Assembly: GCA_013286085.1 (NCBI GenBank)
Contig: JABDGK010000006.1
Span: 10,638-66,910, forward strand
DNA length: 56,273 nt
Reading direction: 5' to 3'
Origin: Gammaproteobacteria bacterium
Lineage (GTDB): Bacteria; Pseudomonadota; Gammaproteobacteria; DSM-16500
Part shown: one piece after another, positions 52,163-56,273 of the stretch
Position numbering within the stretch: the stretch's first letter is position 1
Layout of the letters: every line of letters begins with the position of its first letter
Program-made: the position numbers and the translations under genes
Notes under the pieces: model-generated
Database searches by the model: none
What the model saw: the letters and a program-made list of their open reading frames with translations, nothing else
What the model was told of the DNA's origin: nothing

Positions 52163-53320
52163 ATGAGCAGAAGTACAAGATCAAAATTCTCCATAAAAGA
52201 AATTAAAACTCCTGGATCTACTGGGACACCAGAGCATTTTAATGATTCGTGGGATGAATTTACAGAAAACCAGGAGGGCAAGGCTCAAAAGAGCGATGAG
52301 AGTTTATCCATTGTTATGCTTGCTGAAACTCAGCAATGGAGTGTAATAAAAGAGAGGCTTGCTAAGAATCAGATAACATCTGAAATGATCGCAGCTCAGG
52401 GCAGTGAAGGTGACAATGTATTAGTTATTTTAGCAAGTGATGAGCAGTGGGATATTATAAAAGAAATTGTTGCCAAGAAATTAGTTACAGCTGAAATGAT
52501 TGCTGCGCAAGGAGTGAATGGAGCATATTTAGGTCCAACAGCATTAGCTTGGCTAGCTAGTGAAAGACAATGGGACATAATTGATAAGTTGCTTGTCCAA
52601 GATCTTATTACACCGCAAGCCCTCGCAGCTCAGCGGAAGAGAGATGCGGTTGTTCGTCAGTCGGCTCTATTCTGGTTGGTAGAGGGAGAGCAATGGGCGT
52701 TGATAAGTAGCATGTTAGCCAAGGGGTTAATTACTTCCCAAGCACTCATTGCCCGCTCTCAAGATGGATTGGTTACGGGTGACAGTGCATTATCACTGTT
52801 AATAGAAATGCGAAGGCTAGATCTATTAAATGAAATGGTGGTTAAAGGAGTTGTTACTAACGAACTTATTAAGGAGAGTATAATCGAGCAGTTGAAGAAA
52901 TCTTCTGGTGCTACTCAACTTAAAGACACATTACCATTAATTCAGCTTTTAGTGGAAAAAGAAGAGATGTTTCAAAATAAAATCGCACACCTTATGAAGT
53001 ATATCGTTCAATCTAATAATCCCCAGCTTACAATTGAAAAAAAACGAGATATTACGCAGCATTTTTTGCAAGAAGAAATGAAACATGCAAAAACTCCGGA
53101 TAGAGCAATAGAAGTAATGACATTCTGTTCCGACAGCAATACACCCGAGCCAATTAAAGAATTATTTATAACGAAGGGGTATTTTTCGAGTAATGTAGAG
53201 CCATGGAAAGTTTTTCAAAAATCAATTGTGGAAGAGTGTAATTCAAGATTGCCTGATCTCATCAGGGATCAAGAAAATGCTAAGGGAGCAAGTTCATCAA
53301 GTAAGGTGGTGAAAAAATAA
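52163..53320 (+). CDS. Protein with five QWDII-type helical repeats (ankyrin-like), 385 residues
   Basis: After a 45-residue disordered start come five repeats of 37-41 residues, each with a core such as ALAWLASERQWDIIDKLLVQ followed by LITPQALAAQ. Hydrophobic spacing (LxxLAxxxQWxIIxxLL) predicts two stacked helices and a loop, similar to ankyrin repeats but without the TPLHLA signature. The last ~150 residues are helical without repeats (KKRDITQHFLQEEMKHAKT), with a Ser/Lys-rich end. GAGGA lies 9 nt before the ATG; a good terminator follows. Such repeats mediate protein binding and are common in Legionellales effectors. The family is not one I can name. Confidence 0.75.
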   Translation: MSRSTRSKFSIKEIKTPGSTGTPEHFNDSWDEFTENQEGKAQKSDESLSIVMLAETQQWSVIKERLAKNQITSEMIAAQGSEGDNVLVILASDEQWDIIKEIVAKKLVTAEMIAAQGVNGAYLGPTALAWLASERQWDIIDKLLVQDLITPQALAAQRKRDAVVRQSALFWLVEGEQWALISSMLAKGLITSQALIARSQDGLVTGDSALSLLIEMRRLDLLNEMVVKGVVTNELIKESIIEQLKKSSGATQLKDTLPLIQLLVEKEEMFQNKIAHLMKYIVQSNNPQLTIEKKRDITQHFLQEEMKHAKTPDRAIEVMTFCSDSNTPEPIKELFITKGYFSSNVEPWKVFQKSIVEECNSRLPDLIRDQENAKGASSSSKVVKK

Positions 53321-53353
53321 GCTCGGATGAGATGTAAACATCCGAGCTTTCTG
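53320..53353 (+). terminator. Rho-independent terminator
   Basis: AGCTCGGATG (53320-53329) pairs perfectly with CATCCGAGCT (53339-53348), loop 9 nt, then TTTCTGCT. The first arm base is the last base of the stop codon. The T tract is short. Confidence 0.7.
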
Positions 53354-53369
53354 CTACAGTTTTAACAGT

Positions 53370-53470
53370 TTAACACCACATCACTTTCACTTTATCCCAT
53401 CCAAAAATTCCAACCTTGCTAACAACATAAGCTTCACCCGTCTTTAGTTTTTGCTTGATAGATTCAGGAT
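53370..53470 (-). pseudogene. C-terminal remnant of an unidentified gene
   Basis: The minus strand reads HPESIKQKLKTGEAYVV then SKVGIFGWDKVKVMWC and stop, about 33 codons with normal composition. No start is present: upstream it runs into the palindromic repeats at 53481, which seem to have cut it. The parent family is not recognised. Confidence 0.35.
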
Positions 53471-53480
53471 GAACTATATA

Positions 53481-53580
53481 AAAAAACGATGCGTGTCAAA
53501 AAACGATGCGTGTCAGGCCTGGGTTCTGGGGTTTTATAAGAACCCCAAAAAACGATGCGTGTCAGGCCTGACACTAATGG
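53481..53580. repeat. Rearranged copies of the AACGATGCGTGTCAGG palindrome
   Basis: AAAACGATGCGTGTC occurs three times (53483, 53500, 53548), with the GGCCTGGGTTCTGGGGTT arm between the last two and GTCAGGCCTGACACTAATGG at the end. It looks like one element inserted in, or recombined with, another. Confidence 0.8.
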
Positions 53581-53876
53581 CAAAATTTTGCTCACCGCGG
53601 AAGCCGATAAAGATACGGCTATCAACGCGTTTAATAATGGTTCGTAGCACTATCGAAATCGATGAGCAAATAGAGTTATTAAATGGCTATGAGTCTTCGG
53701 AGTCAATTGTTGACTCGCTTAAACAGAAAAAGAAATTATTATTTTTGCTATCTGAAGATGAGTATAAAGAGCCTGTGTCAAATTGGGCTGAGAATATGTA
53801 TGATGCGACAAAATTAGATGAGTGTTTTTATTTTAGCATTGCAAAATGCCCACTTCCTTTTGTGGAAGATATGTAA
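53571..53876 (+). pseudogene. Remnant of a response-regulator-type protein (Legionella-like)
   Basis: Directly after the palindrome one frame reads GKILLTAEADKDTAINAFNN, which looks like the end of a receiver domain (ITAExD...AINAFNxG). It stops at 53646; from 53638 another frame continues MVRSTIEIDEQIE and KKLLFLLSEDEYKEPVSNW to a stop at 53876. That tail resembles the C-terminus of response-regulator proteins common in Legionella, as I remember them. The start and middle are missing. A longer open frame from 53451 exists only by reading through repeat sequence, so I reject it as a gene. Confidence 0.45.
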
Positions 53877-53922
53877 TAACACAATAAATATATTACAAAA
53901 TCAGTTTAATGAGGATTTTTAT

Positions 53923-54705
53923 ATGCAATTAAGATTATTAGCTCCCCCTAAAAATTCTAAAGAGGCTATTGAGAGTCGACGTAATCCTTGTTATGGATTT
54001 GCAGTATTAGCAGACATCCAAGACGCGGGTAAGGAACCATTAATTTCATTGCTTACCGAAATTCGGAATGCGGTAGTAAAAATCGTTGATCCTAATAGAA
54101 CGGCGGATCAGCATTGTGTACGTTCACCGCAATATATAAAACAAAAATTTTTTCACGCCGCCGTATTTGGCATGCAGCCATTGCTAGACAAGGATCCGTA
54201 TGTGTCGCTGTATGCTAACAAACACGGGTTATTAAATAGTGAGCGAATGAAGAAGATGTGCGAGATATTGCACGTCCATTTAGTAGAGCAAGAGCCCTGT
54301 TTAGAGCCAGTTAAATGTGAATTAATGAGCGATGGTACTATTCTAGCGCGATTTGCCTATAAGACAAAGAATAAGCAAGATGGCGCACCCTTGCTGTCTT
54401 TAGTGACTCAATTAGACCCGGAAAAACAATTTTCAAAATGGGATTCCAATAATCAGGCGCGCTATACAACTGTAGCAATAGCCATCTGTGTAATTGACAA
54501 AGATAACATGAGTGCTGAGAAATTAGCAGCAATACAAATACAATTAGACCTATCATCACAATCTCTCGAAAAGCTTGGTGCGCTTAGCATGAATCAATTT
54601 TATATGGTTAACGCATATGATAAGCGCACGTTATCGCTGAAGCATATGACTATGTATGCAAGTGTAACTGCTGAAAATGCCAACAAAGTTTGCGGTAAAA
54701 TATAA
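53923..54705 (+). CDS. Hypothetical protein, 260 residues
   Basis: Not recognised. ATG 53923 (MQLRLLAPPKNSK) is chosen because GAGGA lies 7 nt upstream; an upstream in-frame start at 53818 lies in the pseudogene. Mixed alpha/beta; YGFAVLADIQDAGKEPLISL near the N-terminus and KFFHAAVFGMQPLLDKDPYV near 77-96 recall the fold of small ligase/phosphodiesterase-like proteins, but the required paired HxT/S motifs are absent, so no function is assigned. Flanked by palindromes and remnants on both sides. Confidence 0.65.
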   Translation: MQLRLLAPPKNSKEAIESRRNPCYGFAVLADIQDAGKEPLISLLTEIRNAVVKIVDPNRTADQHCVRSPQYIKQKFFHAAVFGMQPLLDKDPYVSLYANKHGLLNSERMKKMCEILHVHLVEQEPCLEPVKCELMSDGTILARFAYKTKNKQDGAPLLSLVTQLDPEKQFSKWDSNNQARYTTVAIAICVIDKDNMSAEKLAAIQIQLDLSSQSLEKLGALSMNQFYMVNAYDKRTLSLKHMTMYASVTAENANKVCGKI

Positions 54706-54820
54706 AAATAAATTGATATGACATAGTTAGGTTTTAACGCAATACTCAGTCTACTCAACAAATATGTGCATCCTGTTTTCGCCACACAATTGTCGGAAAA
54801 ACCTAATTTGGGTAGCTAAA

Positions 54821-54890
54821 AACGATGCGTGTCAGGCCTGGGTTCTGGGGTTTTATAAGAACCCCAGAACCCAGGCCTGACACTAATGGC
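54821..54890. repeat. GTGTCAGGCCTGGG palindrome, intact copy
   Basis: 54829-54883 is a near-perfect 55-bp palindrome (arms of 24 bp), preceded by AACGATGC and followed by TAATGGCACTAATGGCA. The same element is at 55811-55880. Confidence 0.93.
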
Positions 54891-54956
54891 ACTAATGGCA
54901 TTAATTCGAAAATCATGTGAGTTGTATCATTACGATATAGCGTCTTAAGTTCAGCG

Positions 54957-55697
54957 CTAACAAGTTGTTACCCTACCTGAGCCGCTTATCGAAACTATGC
55001 CTTGCATCTTTGCTAATTCATCAATATGGGTGATGTCTGCGGGTTGAGAGAGCTTTATGCTAAAAAAACCAAATGTACTATATGACACGTCTAGCTTTGT
55101 TTTCGATCGCCAGGATTCTGCAAAGTCAGTCATGGCTTGTTCTGTAAGAGGAGGGTTTGTAAAATGACAAGAGACGGTGGCAGCTGACTCTCTCTGAAAG
55201 AGCTCGAGTATTCCTTTTCGGTTGTATTCAGCAGGGCGAGGAATGATACTATGCACAAAAGGCAGATTATAGGCCCCCCTTACTTGATCTGCTGTTAGAT
55301 ACACTAGCCATCCCGAACGTGATCGTTCTAAAAGCTTAAAGCCTAAGCTTTTCATACGGTCATCGGCATCAAGTGGCATATGCGGGATGACCAGCTCAAA
55401 ATGCCCGCCATCAGGAGGTACTTCAAAGGACAACTTTTCTTTGGAGGGTATTTTGCTAATCCATTCTATTAGAATCCGATTATTTCTTAAGACCTCAAAG
55501 TCAACTAAGGTAATTTCTGCAACCATATATGTTTTGGTGTCTTCTTCTATGCAAGATAATGGATGTTCGAGAATCTCTTTACATTTTTTACGATCATCAT
55601 CATTGTCAGTCGGTGACCGATATATTTTTACTCGTACTGTTTCAGCCTTTGGTTCTGATAGCTTACGTTCTTCAAACAAAGTACCTGAGGACGACAT
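54957..55697 (-). CDS. Hypothetical protein, 246 residues
   Basis: Not recognised. Two halves have similar strand-helix-strand rhythm: KLSFEVPPDGGHFELVIPHM, SGWLVYLTADQVRGAYNLPF with VHSIIPRP, then a second unit with SAATVSCHFTNPPLTEQAM and IDELAKMQGIVSISG. The latter phrase (helix, then 'I..L..M.GIVSI') resembles inhibitor-I9/propeptide-like alpha-beta domains, though I hold that loosely. No signal peptide; two palindromes flank it at about 70 and 110 bp. Upstream sequence is AT-rich (TAAATAAAAATAAATAAGG). Confidence 0.65.
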   Translation of the reverse strand: MSSSGTLFEERKLSEPKAETVRVKIYRSPTDNDDDRKKCKEILEHPLSCIEEDTKTYMVAEITLVDFEVLRNNRILIEWISKIPSKEKLSFEVPPDGGHFELVIPHMPLDADDRMKSLGFKLLERSRSGWLVYLTADQVRGAYNLPFVHSIIPRPAEYNRKGILELFQRESAATVSCHFTNPPLTEQAMTDFAESWRSKTKLDVSYSTFGFFSIKLSQPADITHIDELAKMQGIVSISGSGRVTTC

Positions 55698-55810
55698 GAG
55701 TTTTACCTTATTTATTTTTATTTAAGATTTTAGAATCCTAGCACATCATCGGTCTCATACTTCAACCTTGAATGTCTTAGCAATTTTGATAAGGCTAATA
55801 GTTGCAATAT

Positions 55811-55880
55811 AAACGATGCGTGTCAGGCCTGGGTTCTGGGGTTTTATAAGAACCCCAGAACCCAGGCCTGACACTAATGG
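55811..55880. repeat. GTGTCAGGCCTGGG palindrome, intact copy
   Basis: 55820-55874 is the same 55-bp palindrome as at 54829-54883, with the same AAACGATGC and TAATGGCACT flanks. To its right base composition becomes GC-rich. Confidence 0.93.
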
Positions 55881-55931
55881 CACTGTCCTGCGGCTGGGGA
55901 GCGCCACAATGGCTTAACGCCGCCGTAGCGG

Positions 55932-56273
55932 CTATCGCGGGCTTCTCGCCATCGGCGTTCCGCCTATCCATGGCTCGTCGCTTTCGCCCGCCGCAGCAAT
56001 AGCGGCAGGGTTATTAAAGAAAGCTACAGGATTACACACCGATTCTTGGCATGATTGTCTGGCTGTTGCATAACACATTGCAACGTTGCTGTTTTTGCTC
56101 GCGCATAGTTTTGTAAAAAAATCCCTGTAGTTCATCATCTCCGCGTCGGGGCAGAACCAACCCTCTCCCGAGCCGGCCCCGTATATATCTAAGAAATAAG
56201 ACACACCCAGCCCAGATAAAGAATTAGGAGGAATACCGGCAACAGAATTTAATGAAGAGTCGGGCATCTGTTT
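55932..56273 (-). CDS. Partial hypothetical frame at the right edge, doubtful
   Basis: An open minus frame runs from the window edge to a stop at 55932 (about 113 codons). The upstream half (SVAGIPPNSLSGLGVSYFLD, GSGEGWFCPDAEMMNYRDFF) has plausible protein composition. The last 30 codons (AAIAAAGESDEPWIGGTPMA) lie in the GC-rich stretch 55883-56005 and may be fused by a recombination or repeat insertion. No family recognised; start lies outside the window. Confidence 0.3.
   Translation of the reverse strand, partial: KQMPDSSLNSVAGIPPNSLSGLGVSYFLDIYGAGSGEGWFCPDAEMMNYRDFFTKLCASKNSNVAMCYATARQSCQESVCNPVAFFNNPAAIAAAGESDEPWIGGTPMARSPR

Noticed and set aside
53451-53876. A 141-codon gene starting within the palindromes
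   Set aside because: The first third is repeat sequence read as protein; the remaining part looks like a truncated response-regulator tail, so it was listed as a pseudogene.
53923-54705. 2H phosphodiesterase/LigT function for the 260-residue protein
   Set aside because: The paired HxT/S motifs that define the superfamily are not present; FFHAAVF alone is not enough.
51877-56273. Prophage
   Set aside because: No integrase, terminase, capsid or lysis genes are seen; only a tRNA, repeats, remnants and unknown proteins.

Overview
The window looks like a stretch of chromosome from a gammaproteobacterium of the Legionella/Coxiella/Berkiella kind. The evidence is a gamma-type housekeeping set (glyQ/glyS, gmhB, waaG/waaP, prlC, priA), about a dozen orphan coiled-coil or repeat-rich proteins of the kind seen in host-associated Legionellales, two promoters with a tandem TTAA layout like the Legionella/Coxiella PmrA box, and many palindromic repeats. 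The species cannot be named from the sequence, and no secretion-system gene lies in the window, so 'effector' is an inference throughout.

Left end (1-10.4 kb): a two-partner secretion locus. A giant haemagglutinin-like TpsA exoprotein reads leftwards off the window edge. Two tandem TpsB outer-membrane transporters read rightwards. A 313-bp MITE-like element follows. 10.8-20.4 kb holds an 896-residue coiled-coil orphan with a PmrA-like promoter, a KAP-family P-loop NTPase, a cluster of palindromic repeats, a 787-residue proline/serine-rich orphan with a glycine-rich hydrophobic middle, and a POT peptide transporter. 20.4-25 kb holds three tandem 176-bp repeats abutting prlC, a small outer-membrane barrel protein, and the most striking gene here: a 326-residue protein with a full eukaryotic-type bZIP signature.

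25-34.7 kb is housekeeping and envelope: glyQ-glyS, gmhB, a PlsC-type acyltransferase, waaG, waaP and a double kinase-like protein, which together point to LPS core and phospholipid synthesis. It is followed by a gabD-like dehydrogenase split by one extra A in a run of eight. 34.7-46.8 kb holds orphan genes and a set that fits lysine catabolism to 2-oxoglutarate: a saccharopine dehydrogenase/lysine 6-dehydrogenase-like enzyme, an ALDH7 dehydrogenase, a DUF1338 2-oxoadipate enzyme and a YdiJ-type D-2-hydroxyglutarate dehydrogenase. Two orphan genes and a palindromic repeat lie in the middle of this set.

46.8-56.3 kb: priA carrying a palindromic element inserted in frame, an orphan membrane-anchored protein, tRNA-Leu(CAA), another orphan, tRNA-Arg(CCU), then a low-density stretch with a protein of five QWDII-type repeats, gene remnants, two unknown genes and three copies of a palindrome family seen nowhere else in the window. 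At least five distinct palindromic repeat families occur in the window.
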